Source of the DNA: Pseudomonas helleri
GTDB lineage: Bacteria; Pseudomonadota; Gammaproteobacteria; Pseudomonadales; Pseudomonadaceae
Length of the DNA: 64,000 nucleotides
Assembly (NCBI RefSeq): GCF_001043025.1
Contig: NZ_JYLD01000012.1
Location: forward strand, 102,605 to 166,604
Direction of reading: 5' to 3'
Positions 25,033 through 33,902 of this stretch are shown piece by piece. The translations under genes were made by a program, and so were the position numbers. Position 1 is the first letter of the stretch, and every line of letters starts with the position of its first letter. A model generated the notes under the pieces. That model did not search any database. It saw nothing but the letters and a program-made list of their open reading frames with translations, and had not been told where the DNA came from.

Positions 25033-25697
25033 GCCAACACCTTCAGCGCCCGGGCGTAGATTGCCTGGCGATCAGCCAATCCCGTCAGCCCACCGTTCAC
25101 GCGCCGGGTGATTGTTTCGATATCGCCCTTGTCGGCGAGCGAGTTCAGCTCGCTGCTGAACCAGAACCATGCGGCGGCCATGCAGGCGTGTTGCGCCTTC
25201 TCCAACAGTTCAGGCTGTGTGAGCAGATCCACGCCCAGCGCTTCGCCGCACAGCCTGTAGTTGGTCTTGCCGGTGAGCTGGATCAGGCCGCGCCCGCGAT
25301 ACTTCCAGCCGTCGCCCGGCGCGGTGTTGCCCATGCGTCCGGAATAGACGTTGTTGGCGATCTGCTCAGGATTGCCGGCAAGTCTCAGGCCCAAGGCATT
25401 GGGCTTGTTGCGCTGCCTGTCCTTGATCAGCACTTTGAAGTAGCCGTCCTTGCCGTCCGGCTCGGCGTAGCGATTGGGCCAGGTGTTGGCCAGCCCGTCA
25501 GCGCTGTAGTTCAGGTTCTCCACCAGGCGCGTCAACTGACCGGACTCATGGCCGACCTGCGCGATGAAGGCTGAAATGCGCTTCGGGCCAACGATTTGGT
25601 ACCGATTCATTGCAGTGTTTAAGACAGGAACAAAAAAGCCGGCAACCTGGCCGGCGTTCGGGAGGATCTGCAGCAGTTGCTGCACTGTGATTGGCAT
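25029..25697 (-). CDS. Endolysin, glycoside hydrolase family 19
   Basis: The 222-residue enzyme cleaves peptidoglycan glycan strands. The catalytic Glu lies in FIAQVGHESGQL and the substrate-site block in GWKYRGRGLIQLTGKTNY; both are typical of GH19 phage lysozymes. GGAGAAGG lies before the ATG at 25697, so the longer frame from 25721 was not used. There is no signal peptide, so release needs a holin. The first 20 codons contain a terminator-like hairpin. A short copy of its first codons is found at 26057-26122. Confidence 0.88.
   Translation of the reverse strand: MPITVQQLLQILPNAGQVAGFFVPVLNTAMNRYQIVGPKRISAFIAQVGHESGQLTRLVENLNYSADGLANTWPNRYAEPDGKDGYFKVLIKDRQRNKPNALGLRLAGNPEQIANNVYSGRMGNTAPGDGWKYRGRGLIQLTGKTNYRLCGEALGVDLLTQPELLEKAQHACMAAAWFWFSSELNSLADKGDIETITRRVNGGLTGLADRQAIYARALKVLA
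25632..25655 (-). terminator. Terminator-like hairpin inside the endolysin coding region
   Basis: On the minus strand GCCGGC CAGGTT GCCGGC is followed by TTTTTTG, an ideal intrinsic terminator, yet it lies at about codons 14-22 of the endolysin. It could attenuate lysis gene transcription unless an antiterminated polymerase passes. Confidence 0.6.
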
Positions 25698-26056
25698 AGC
25701 CTTCTCCGGGAGAAAGAGCAACGTAAGGGCAATGCTCCACGCGGCCCGTAAATGATGAGTATTTAGTAGGGAGGTAAAAACTTGGTGTTATAAAATGTCA
25801 AAGTTCCAGAACCTCCACCACCAATAGCAAATTGCTATATTTCAAATTCCAATAAATAGAGCAGATGCACATCATGGGAACAGTCTCGAAGCGTGGCTGG
25901 CTGTGGGCGTATAAAAAAATTCGAAGCCTTCACTGTTCGAGATGGATATCCTTTTATAGAGCAACGCTGTACGCAATTCGTGGAGACACCGGTACTTTCC
26001 GCAGCAATTTGACGATGGGAAAAATTCATATTCGCCGTTAAGCGTCTAGCGACTAA

Positions 26057-26122
26057 TCACCTAACTGATACTTGTTCGAGATTCGCTAGAGTCTGCAGCA
26101 GTTGCTGCGATGTGATGGGCAT
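26057..26122 (-). pseudogene. Remnant of an endolysin gene start
   Basis: GGAGAAACCC ATG CCC ATC ACA begins a frame reading MPITSQQLLQTLANLEQVSV, then R and a stop. The first ten residues match the intact endolysin (MPITVQQLLQIL) and the ribosome site is similar too. Only the first 21 codons remain. The 360 bases between remnant and intact gene (25698-26056) have no supported gene; a weak minus-strand frame at 25835-26029 has an HTH-like stretch but no family. Confidence 0.75.
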
Positions 26123-26169
26123 GGGTTTCTCCAACTACAACCCGCCGAAGCGGGTCGAACTTCCGATTT

Positions 26170-29100
26170 TTAAGGTTTCATCCCGCATGCGGCTACAGCC
26201 AGTCGCGAAGCCTGGCCAAGAGCCGCGATAGCAGCTTGGCCAAACACAGGGATGCCGAGGGCTCCTGGGTGTGTGTCATCAGTGGCCCACTTTGCAGCAG
26301 CGCGCTTCACCACAATGACAGCTCCAACTGCGGGAGGATTTGTTTCAAACACAAGCCGGTAGTCATCTCCAATCACCCCGACATTGCTTTTTGACATTTG
26401 TGTCACGCTACCGGGCCAGCCAGACTTGTAACCGCCTGCGATGTGGCACCCGCGATTGATTCGTTCCACGCCATCGACCTTCACAGACCAGCCCCGATAA
26501 AGGTTGGCATTGCTATCAGTTAACGGATTGGGCTTGCTGCCGCTGTTCAAGTACAACGTGTATGCGCTAGCCCCTGTACTCACAGTGCCCTGGCTTGAAT
26601 CGATATACAGCTGGGCCGTCGCAGGCTGGGTGTACTGCCAAGCAAGAGTGCGAGCATAGAAGTCTTCAAACAACACGGCCTTGCGCCGCGCAATATCAGC
26701 CGCCAACTCGCGATAGCCTTCCAAACGACGATTGTAGAAGTTGGGAATACCGCCTGTACCAATGGCGATAGCGCACTCTGGCAGTGCTGCGCGCACTCCG
26801 TCGATAACCGCCTCCACGTTGGAAACCCAAGCCGGAGCGCCCTTAACCATGGCGGTGCTGCCAACCAGGTCATTCAGGCTGTTGATATGGGTTAGTTCAC
26901 GCGGGTTGAGCGGTCTGGCCCAGGTCAAACGACGATTGGCCGAATCCCAACCCTTAACCACGCGGCAGGATAAGCGCCGGTTATCCCCCTTGAAGTCGCC
27001 CAAAATCACAACATCACCAGGTACCACCGAGAACGCAGCGCCTACACCATCGAATGTCACAGAGTTCTCGGTGATCGCCGTAATCAACATACGGTTGTCG
27101 TCGACGCTGTAATTGTTGGGCCCCACGTACGTGACAGCATGGAACCAGTTGGAGGTTTCATCGCCGCGCACCTGGGCATCAGTCAGGCCGGTTCGGCTGC
27201 GCCACGCCCGATCCACATGAGTCTGCCAGTCGTCGTTGGTGCAGCTCTCAAACAACAACACATCCGGCTGAAAGCGCTGAACGGCGGCAATGTTGTTGAG
27301 CCCGCTGTCATTGAGCAACAAAGCAGCCGTCCAGCCACCAATGCCGGCATTCTGCAGATGATGCATGCGGTTGGTCGCCGCATTCAAATAGAGCTGCGGG
27401 GTACCGGTTGCGCGAGGATCTAGGCCGACAATTTTTACCCGAAAAGCGCGCTTAGCTGTCGTGTTGAAACTCCAGCTAACCACGGCTCTCGGGTCGGTTT
27501 CGCGAAAGCCAAGCCCTGACGAAAGATTAGCCGGGTTAGCCGGATCAAACGCCACATTACCGTCACCATAGGGCGACTCGTTGGCACTGGTCAGTGCCTG
27601 GGCAGTCTGCCCGACAGTTCCGCGCACATAAGTGATCGACTCTCCCGCCGAAAAGGAGGCGGCAATTGCCGCGCCGCTGGCAGGCGCCACAGCAAACCAC
27701 AAGAAATGACGCACCTGCGGAACACCACTTACCGTCACCAGCTTGCGAATCACCAAGACATCAACACCGGCCGGGAAGCCAGCGCCGTAGCCGCCTGTAT
27801 TCATTTGCGCGTTTTTTGCTGCCCCGTCCACCGTGACGCTGTGCCCATAAGTAAAGGCTTGGCCAAGATCAAACTGGCGTGTTGTCCCGTCGCCGGTAAA
27901 GCTCGCACGCTGACCAGTCGCAAACGGTTCATCGTTCCAGGTGGTAAAGGTATCCAGCAGCGCGCCGTCCGCGTAAACCTCAACCTTGGACGCCCCAGTG
28001 TTACCGCGTTCACGGGCAATACAGAGAGACAGCTCATCACCGTACAGGTCAAAGCGGACCTCGGTGTTTACGCCCTGCAGGCGCAACGCTGCCCCTTTGT
28101 AAAACAGCTTGTTGGCAACAGTTGCGGAGGTACCAGTCAGAGCGAAGTCCGTACCATGCAAGGTGGTGGCCAGCTCGTTACGCAGGTAGCGCTCTACATC
28201 ACCGACATATGAATCTTCGCCAAGCCAGCCACTACCCCAAGTGATTGAGCTGCCAGCGACGGAAACACGAATCGCCCGAGCCAAGGCTGTGGCAGGAGTC
28301 GACGATGCAACTGGAGGAATAGCCGGAAATTCTGCGCGAAGACGATCCCATTCAAAAATCTGCGGTGATAACTTGAATAGATTACCCGTCGTATTAAGGA
28401 TGACCCCTGTGGTCAGGATCTGGCGATAATCAATAAGCACATCGAAGCTTGTGTCATTGTCAGCGCTCACAACCTTGACCCAAACTGGACCTGAAGCCTT
28501 GCCTTGGACTTCGCCATTGAATGACCAGCTTCGAGTTGCTGGGCTGTCTTGAATAATAAGGCGGTCTTTTGCCGCCGGATCATCCTTGCACAACACCGAA
28601 ATTTTGTACTGCTTTGTTCTGTCGCCGTTCTTCGCCTGAACGGCAAGAATAGAAGCAAGCACCTGAGCCTGACTGGCATTGGTCGTAGGATCGGTCGTCA
28701 GGTCGCGCCAAGGGTTTGGAAACCTCGCCCTTACATCGCTGACACCATCATTGGCAGTGGCAGCTTCGGCTGAAGCGGCAGCCACGCCAGTGTCGATATC
28801 GGCCAGGCCGAAAATTCTGGACGACAGCTTCAGCGCCATAGAGGTGGAGCTGTTGAAGATCACGCCATTACCCGCGATCTTGCGATAATCGATGAGCGCT
28901 ACAAAAGAGGTTCCTGCGGTACCGGTAAGTGTCAAACTAACAGGGCCATCGTCTTTACCAGCAGCTGCCCCTGTGAATGACCAGTTATTGCCAAGATCAT
29001 CGGCAATCTGGATGCGATCTGCATAAGCAGCATCATTTTTAGCCATGATTATGATGCGATATGTCCTAGCCTTGTTCCCGCCTTTGATCCGCAATGTCGA

Positions 29101-29493
29101 AATTGCATCAAGGATCTGAGTTACAGAGCCGGAAGGGTCTGCATCAGCAGCAAGCCACTGCGCACGCGCACTATCCAAACCTTTACTGCTTGGGTAGCGC
29201 TTTATCTCTAAAGGGGCCCCTCTGTTGTTCAGATAGAGGATCAGGTACTCGACAGACTCAGGGCTGGGCACACTGAAATAACTGCCTTGTGCAGTACTCG
29301 CCAACCCTAAAGCCACAGACGTATAAATCTGCGCACCATTCATCTGAGTTGCCAGATCGGCCAGCACCTTGGCGTTAGTTGGGCGCATTACCCCGCCCCC
29401 CACATCGACCATCTTTGGCTCTTCCGACAGGAACAGCTCGTTGGCCTTATCAATCGTAACCGTCAGGCGTGCGAGATCATCGGCTCCGCTCAT
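26170..29493 (-). CDS. Tail fibre/receptor-binding protein with SGNH (GDSL) hydrolase domain
   Basis: The 1107-residue protein begins with a tail-attachment region, then two related tandem modules (residues 125-228 and 277-380, both ending FVALIDYRKI.. / FDVLIDYRQI.. and LKLSSRIF / FKLSPQIF). A hydrolase region starts at about residue 408: SVAGSSITWGSG carries the nucleophile Ser, FESCTNDDW the Asn block and DDTHPGALG the Asp-His pair. Such domains de-acylate surface polysaccharides. The ATG at 29493 follows TGGAG. It is the last structural gene before lysis and probably decides host range. Confidence 0.75.
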   Translation of the reverse strand: MSGADDLARLTVTIDKANELFLSEEPKMVDVGGGVMRPTNAKVLADLATQMNGAQIYTSVALGLASTAQGSYFSVPSPESVEYLILYLNNRGAPLEIKRYPSSKGLDSARAQWLAADADPSGSVTQILDAISTLRIKGGNKARTYRIIIMAKNDAAYADRIQIADDLGNNWSFTGAAAGKDDGPVSLTLTGTAGTSFVALIDYRKIAGNGVIFNSSTSMALKLSSRIFGLADIDTGVAAASAEAATANDGVSDVRARFPNPWRDLTTDPTTNASQAQVLASILAVQAKNGDRTKQYKISVLCKDDPAAKDRLIIQDSPATRSWSFNGEVQGKASGPVWVKVVSADNDTSFDVLIDYRQILTTGVILNTTGNLFKLSPQIFEWDRLRAEFPAIPPVASSTPATALARAIRVSVAGSSITWGSGWLGEDSYVGDVERYLRNELATTLHGTDFALTGTSATVANKLFYKGAALRLQGVNTEVRFDLYGDELSLCIARERGNTGASKVEVYADGALLDTFTTWNDEPFATGQRASFTGDGTTRQFDLGQAFTYGHSVTVDGAAKNAQMNTGGYGAGFPAGVDVLVIRKLVTVSGVPQVRHFLWFAVAPASGAAIAASFSAGESITYVRGTVGQTAQALTSANESPYGDGNVAFDPANPANLSSGLGFRETDPRAVVSWSFNTTAKRAFRVKIVGLDPRATGTPQLYLNAATNRMHHLQNAGIGGWTAALLLNDSGLNNIAAVQRFQPDVLLFESCTNDDWQTHVDRAWRSRTGLTDAQVRGDETSNWFHAVTYVGPNNYSVDDNRMLITAITENSVTFDGVGAAFSVVPGDVVILGDFKGDNRRLSCRVVKGWDSANRRLTWARPLNPRELTHINSLNDLVGSTAMVKGAPAWVSNVEAVIDGVRAALPECAIAIGTGGIPNFYNRRLEGYRELAADIARRKAVLFEDFYARTLAWQYTQPATAQLYIDSSQGTVSTGASAYTLYLNSGSKPNPLTDSNANLYRGWSVKVDGVERINRGCHIAGGYKSGWPGSVTQMSKSNVGVIGDDYRLVFETNPPAVGAVIVVKRAAAKWATDDTHPGALGIPVFGQAAIAALGQASRLAVAACGMKP

Positions 29494-29508
29494 AAATACT
29501 CCAGGCAC

Positions 29509-29532
29509 AAAAAAGCCCGCGCGGTGGCGGGC
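29509..29532 (-). terminator. Intrinsic terminator in the leader of the tail-fibre gene
   Basis: On the minus strand GCCCGC and GCGGGC arms are followed by a TTTTTTG run and then the fibre ribosome site. It ends transcription after the 29564 gene unless read through. Confidence 0.75.
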
Positions 29533-29563
29533 ATGGGAATTAAAAAATAAGTTTCGAGTGGGG

Positions 29564-30043
29564 TTATTTGGCGCCGGGCCAGGACTTTGTGTACCAGCGC
29601 TGCATCATGCCTCGGAGTTGGGCATTCATGACACCAATATCCATACCTGCCAGCAGGCTGACGTACTCGGCCTCGTTGACGACCGGCATTTCAAACAGTT
29701 CGACCGTGGCCGAGTAGCGCCACATGTTGACCCCGACAAGCTCGGGGCCCTGATAGAAGTCGTCAGTGAACCTGACGCGGGTTAGCTTAAGACCCAGCGG
29801 GGTTCTGATCGGGCAGAGAAACCAGGCAGCCCAGCCAAGCTCCCACTTGCAAAAGCCCTCGAAAAGCTGCGCCTGCTCAGCGGTAAACAGCCACGACACG
29901 TTGGCCGTGGTGGGCACGCTTGAATAAAGCCGCCGCTGCACGGCGCGGCCACTCACCTTGTTTGACCGCTTTATCGGACTGACAGGCGTGAAGCCATAAC
30001 CCTCCCGCAGCGGCAGGGACAAGCCCTCCGGATAGGTAAGCAT
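29564..30043 (-). CDS. Phage tail protein of unknown function
   Basis: The 159-residue protein (LREGYGFTPVSPIKRSNKVSG, WELGWAAWFLCPI, YSATVELFEMP) lies between the tail tip protein J gene and the fibre gene. I know similar small proteins only as tail proteins of this kind of phage. Its last residues end WYTKSWPGAK. No enzyme motif is visible. Confidence 0.6.
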   Translation of the reverse strand: MLTYPEGLSLPLREGYGFTPVSPIKRSNKVSGRAVQRRLYSSVPTTANVSWLFTAEQAQLFEGFCKWELGWAAWFLCPIRTPLGLKLTRVRFTDDFYQGPELVGVNMWRYSATVELFEMPVVNEAEYVSLLAGMDIGVMNAQLRGMMQRWYTKSWPGAK

Positions 30044-30052
30044 GTGCAGTCC

Positions 30053-33049
30053 TTATGTAGGTGCGTAATTGTCGTCGTCGGCGTAGTAGTAGTCGCGATA
30101 CTCGACCCCTGAGAAGCTGCAAGAGCCGTCGGGGTCGGGCGCGATTTCGGTTAGCATGGCGCTGTAGCCGACCTGCGTTGAGGCCGCGAACAGCAAGCGC
30201 GCAGGCTCAATCGAAAGGTCAGTGATCAGGTTAAAGTCCAGGGCCTTGGCCGGGATGCTCATTGTGGAATCAGACAGTCGAGTCGGCACGATCAGAGGTG
30301 TGCCTGAGCCGTCGTGACGACGAAGCAGGACGCGGGGATTTTCTATATCCCAGTCCAGCGGCTCGGTCAGTTCAAGCACCACGCTATCGCCCACCAATTC
30401 GGCATCAACAATCAATGCCGACTGACTGGTGCCCGGTATGTCATCGGCCAGCGTCACGTGGTCAAGCCGTTCAAAGCACAGCGCCTCCAGATCGGTGTTG
30501 CCTGAGTAACTCCAGCGTTGGTACAGGTGCTTGCGCAACTGGCGCATGCCGATCCGCCATGCTCGATCTCGGCTCTGCACGCCATCAAGCTCGAGTACAT
30601 CAACCTTCAGGCCCAGGCTTCCCTCAAAACGGCACTGAACCGTTTCGATAGCCCAGGTTTGCGGACTCATGTACTTGACGTCCACGCCGTCAAAGTCGTC
30701 CGAACTGATCGCCTTGAACGTGGAAACCAGTTCAGTCGTCATTTCGTGGTTGGTGATCGGGCCGCGCGAAGGTTGCACGCCCTCGCGGGTACAACCGATA
30801 AGCCCGTCAGCCAACCGCAAGTGGCTCATGCCTGCGGCGAAGATGGTTTGCAGCGCCTCGCGCACCGTCACCTGATCGGTAAAGGCAAAGTCGAACGTCT
30901 CGCCTCGGGGCGTCCAGAACTGAGCCTCCAACTCATTGAGTGTGGCTACGTCGATTTCACTGCGATCAATGCCGCGACTATCAAGAACATGAAGCGCGGC
31001 GCCGCTGATTGTGCGCCCTGCCTTGCCCTCGTAAAGCCGCTCAGAGACCATGCTGACACGACGATCTGACTGAGCCCCAAGACGGTCGCCCGTCCTGATA
31101 TCCGCTGTGAAGATGGTCACGCCCTCGTATGAGGTGGGTGCATCCAGCTTTGAGCGAAGACCAAACCAGTAAACCGTGTCCCGTGTGTTCCCACCCTCTT
31201 GCGGCGCATCCCGGCGCACGCGGATCTGAGGGCGCATCCGATACGGAAGCTTCAACGTGAACGTGAACCCCAGGGCATCCTCGGTGCTTTCGGTGATGGT
31301 GTGCACGACGTTGCTCCAGGCGCCACCCACCGCAGCATCCCGCCAGTTGACATGGACTATGACCGTACCCGCTCGGCGGTGACCGTTGCTTTTGTACCAG
31401 GCCAGCCCGGCAGGGAGGTAAAAGTCATACTCAAGGGTGTCTGTCAGTTCTTGCTCTGGAGTGCCCATAAACGAGCCAAGCCAGTTGAGCGAGCCAACAA
31501 AGTCAGAGCCCAGCGCAAAGTCCAGCAGCGTGCGAGCGGCAAATCCTGACCACCCCGAGTCGACATTGCCCGCATCGTTTAGGCGCTGAACCGTCATGGT
31601 CAATGCATCCAGGCTGGCAATCCGGTACCGCTGACCGCGATATCCGATCGACATGCGTTGCGCCCCGTCATTCAGCCCGGCAAAGGGGGCGCCGCTGTCG
31701 TAACGCAGCGTAATGAAGGCCTCGCGCTCCGCAACACCACCCGCCGAGGCGGTACCGACGGTATAAACCGGCCCCACGCCAAACAACGCAACCGGTGCGT
31801 TGGACTGCGATATAGACCCGCCTTTGTAGGGGCTGTACGGCTCAGCAATCAGGAGTCGCCCCGAATTGTCCTGCGCGGTCAGGCCAATACCTGAAAGCTG
31901 GGCGTTAATTGCCGACACCACGCCGCTCATGTTCACGAAGTCTGAAGCCAGCGATATGGTTCGGCTGTCGCCCCGGTAGGTTATCGTCCAGACCGCAGAG
32001 GTATCACTGAAATCGTAAGTGGTTGGCGAAGAGGAAGCCTGAACCGATGACGGGTTGCCGCCGGTGCCAGGAACAGGCGGAACGTATGGCGAGTAGCTGG
32101 CCACCACCAGGTCATAATCCGTATCAACCGACAGCGTGACCTTCATCCCCACGAAAGGGGCCAGATCACCCAACGGGCCAGCAATCTGGGTGTACGACCC
32201 CGCGTTGCTGACCTTGAAGGTGTTGGGTGCTTTCAGCGTGACGGTGGTGCCCACGGCCCAGTTATCTGGAAACTCAGGGTTGGCACCGGCCAGGCTGACA
32301 CTCAGCCCGGCCAGAACCAGCGCATCAGCCACCACGGACGAACCGCCCGAAGCTGTCGATGCCGTGTCCAGGCCAGCCGTACCGGCACTGGTACCGCCCA
32401 CCTCGCCTACGATGTACCAGTTTTCGGCCCGGCGATCACCCGCCAGGCTCGCGCCGGGCTTGTAAAACTTGTGCGACACATCAGAGCCGAAGGCTGCAAC
32501 CGGCGTGTCGCCGATCTTGATACTGCTGGCCAGTGTCGACAGCTCCCCGGCACCAAGGCACAAGCACAGGCTGGTGTGCATTTCGCGCTTATTGACGAAC
32601 CGTGACACCGGCTGCACTACGCAGTCCGGGTAAATTTTGCTGCGACCAAGGATTTCAGGGACCGGCTCATTCACCTTTGCCCGGTTAACCTTCGCCGGGT
32701 TGGTGTCGAGTGATTTCCCCTGCCCCGGCTGCGTCATGCCGGGTGTGGTCATGCTCATCATCATGACCAGCGATACGGCTGCAAGCGCTACCGCCACCCA
32801 CGCAACAATCGCCACGGCGCCGCGCACTTGCGGGTAGATCCGCAGGTCCGTGTCCGGCAGCACAACAAACGTTGCCCAGCGCTCTACCGGCAACACCACG
32901 CCATCAACTTCAATGAAAATCGGGTGCTCGCGATCCAATTCGAAGTCAGGCGCCTGGCCTTTCAGCCAGTCCACCAGCAGGATCGGCTCAGCAATAGCGT
33001 GACTCTCCAGCGGCGCGCCCTCCAGGCGGCTTGGGTAGATGCGAATCAT
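30053..33049 (-). CDS. Tail tip attachment protein J (central fibre/host specificity)
   Basis: The 998-residue protein sits at lambda J position, directly after the NlpC/P60 gene. An N-terminal segment (residues 80-101) is strongly hydrophobic, as in J-like proteins with an early membrane-like stretch, followed by VPEILGRSKIYPDCVVQP. Fibronectin-like and tip-hub regions are expected in the middle. It forms the tail tip and contacts the receptor. Stop and start of the neighbouring genes nearly touch. Confidence 0.82.
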   Translation of the reverse strand: MIRIYPSRLEGAPLESHAIAEPILLVDWLKGQAPDFELDREHPIFIEVDGVVLPVERWATFVVLPDTDLRIYPQVRGAVAIVAWVAVALAAVSLVMMMSMTTPGMTQPGQGKSLDTNPAKVNRAKVNEPVPEILGRSKIYPDCVVQPVSRFVNKREMHTSLCLCLGAGELSTLASSIKIGDTPVAAFGSDVSHKFYKPGASLAGDRRAENWYIVGEVGGTSAGTAGLDTASTASGGSSVVADALVLAGLSVSLAGANPEFPDNWAVGTTVTLKAPNTFKVSNAGSYTQIAGPLGDLAPFVGMKVTLSVDTDYDLVVASYSPYVPPVPGTGGNPSSVQASSSPTTYDFSDTSAVWTITYRGDSRTISLASDFVNMSGVVSAINAQLSGIGLTAQDNSGRLLIAEPYSPYKGGSISQSNAPVALFGVGPVYTVGTASAGGVAEREAFITLRYDSGAPFAGLNDGAQRMSIGYRGQRYRIASLDALTMTVQRLNDAGNVDSGWSGFAARTLLDFALGSDFVGSLNWLGSFMGTPEQELTDTLEYDFYLPAGLAWYKSNGHRRAGTVIVHVNWRDAAVGGAWSNVVHTITESTEDALGFTFTLKLPYRMRPQIRVRRDAPQEGGNTRDTVYWFGLRSKLDAPTSYEGVTIFTADIRTGDRLGAQSDRRVSMVSERLYEGKAGRTISGAALHVLDSRGIDRSEIDVATLNELEAQFWTPRGETFDFAFTDQVTVREALQTIFAAGMSHLRLADGLIGCTREGVQPSRGPITNHEMTTELVSTFKAISSDDFDGVDVKYMSPQTWAIETVQCRFEGSLGLKVDVLELDGVQSRDRAWRIGMRQLRKHLYQRWSYSGNTDLEALCFERLDHVTLADDIPGTSQSALIVDAELVGDSVVLELTEPLDWDIENPRVLLRRHDGSGTPLIVPTRLSDSTMSIPAKALDFNLITDLSIEPARLLFAASTQVGYSAMLTEIAPDPDGSCSFSGVEYRDYYYADDDNYAPT

Positions 33050-33426
33050 CGGTAGTACTCCACGCTGAAAAACCGGCGCTCAAAGCGGCGCAGAGGGGTG
33101 AAACTGACGTTGCGGCCCTTGTTGATCTCCAGCACCTCAAGCAAGCCGCTGATCCTGACCACGATCCCGATGTGATCCTGCACGCTCCCGCGATAGGCCA
33201 CGGCAGCAACACCGTGGTCTGGCTCGCAGAGCGTCAACTGGGTCTGGATCATTTCCTTGCAGGCTCGCACCAGGCCGCCATCCGCCTTGCGCATTTCCGA
33301 CCACTCAGGCCAATCCGGCAGGCCCAAGTCCCGACGCACCTCCAACACCAGGCCGTAACAGTCAACGTGCGGCCACAGTCGGCCGCCCTCGACGTATTGG
33401 CCGAGGGTGTATTTTTCGAGGTTCAT
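33046..33426 (-). CDS. Tail tip NlpC/P60 cysteine peptidase (lambda K type)
   Basis: The 126-residue protein has the catalytic Cys in HVDCYGLVLEVRRDLG and the His in VQDHIGIVVR. Such domains cut peptidoglycan stems during DNA entry and tail assembly. The start at 33426 overlaps the previous gene stop; the longer frame upstream is only a shadow of the DUF1833-type gene. It overlaps the J gene start by four bases. Confidence 0.82.
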   Translation of the reverse strand: MNLEKYTLGQYVEGGRLWPHVDCYGLVLEVRRDLGLPDWPEWSEMRKADGGLVRACKEMIQTQLTLCEPDHGVAAVAYRGSVQDHIGIVVRISGLLEVLEINKGRNVSFTPLRRFERRFFSVEYYR

Positions 33427-33902
33427 AGGTAGCGAATGCCCGGGAATTTGACGAGGTTGTAGGTGTTGCGCAGGAAGTTGGTGTCCAGCAGGTTGAAGTA
33501 GCCAGCGGTGACGGACACCTGACTTGCTGTGCACTGCCCGCCTTTGATCTTGAAGCGGCTCGGCGCAGTGGCCGGCGCTCCCAAATCGTTTGAGGTGAAA
33601 GTGAACAACTCCAGGTGCATTTCGCGACCGTCCTTGATCGCGGCGCGGATGAAGCCCGACGCCTGGCCGTCGACGTTGCTCAGGGCAAAGTTCAGATCCT
33701 GAGTCCCGTCGTCGTTGCGCGCCGGGATAGCCAGCTCCATGCCGCACGGCGTGCACGTCACAACCGAACCATTCCCCAGCCCCACCACCAGCTCATCCCA
33801 GCCGTTGGTGAGGTAATACGTGGTGATGCCGTCCGTGACCTTTAGCACCGGGTGAATGATTTCAGGCCCGGAGCTTGCGTAGAGCCTTTTTAAAATACTC
33901 AT
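33423..33902 (-). CDS. Tail tip protein, DUF1833 family
   Basis: The 159-residue protein matches the DUF1833 pattern: an opening MSILKRLYAS.., a Cys-containing TCTPCGMELAIP block, and a closing TNFLRNTYNLVKFPGIRYL. These proteins lie between tape measure and NlpC genes and probably correspond to lambda L or M at the tail tip. It overlaps both neighbours by four bases. Confidence 0.78.
   Translation of the reverse strand: MSILKRLYASSGPEIIHPVLKVTDGITTYYLTNGWDELVVGLGNGSVVTCTPCGMELAIPARNDDGTQDLNFALSNVDGQASGFIRAAIKDGREMHLELFTFTSNDLGAPATAPSRFKIKGGQCTASQVSVTAGYFNLLDTNFLRNTYNLVKFPGIRYL

Noticed and set aside
25835..26029. Minus-strand frame of 64 codons with an HTH-like stretch (HRQIAAESTGVSTNCVQ)
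   Set aside because: Short, no ribosome site, and located in the piece between endolysin and its remnant; it may be a gene fragment but cannot be supported.
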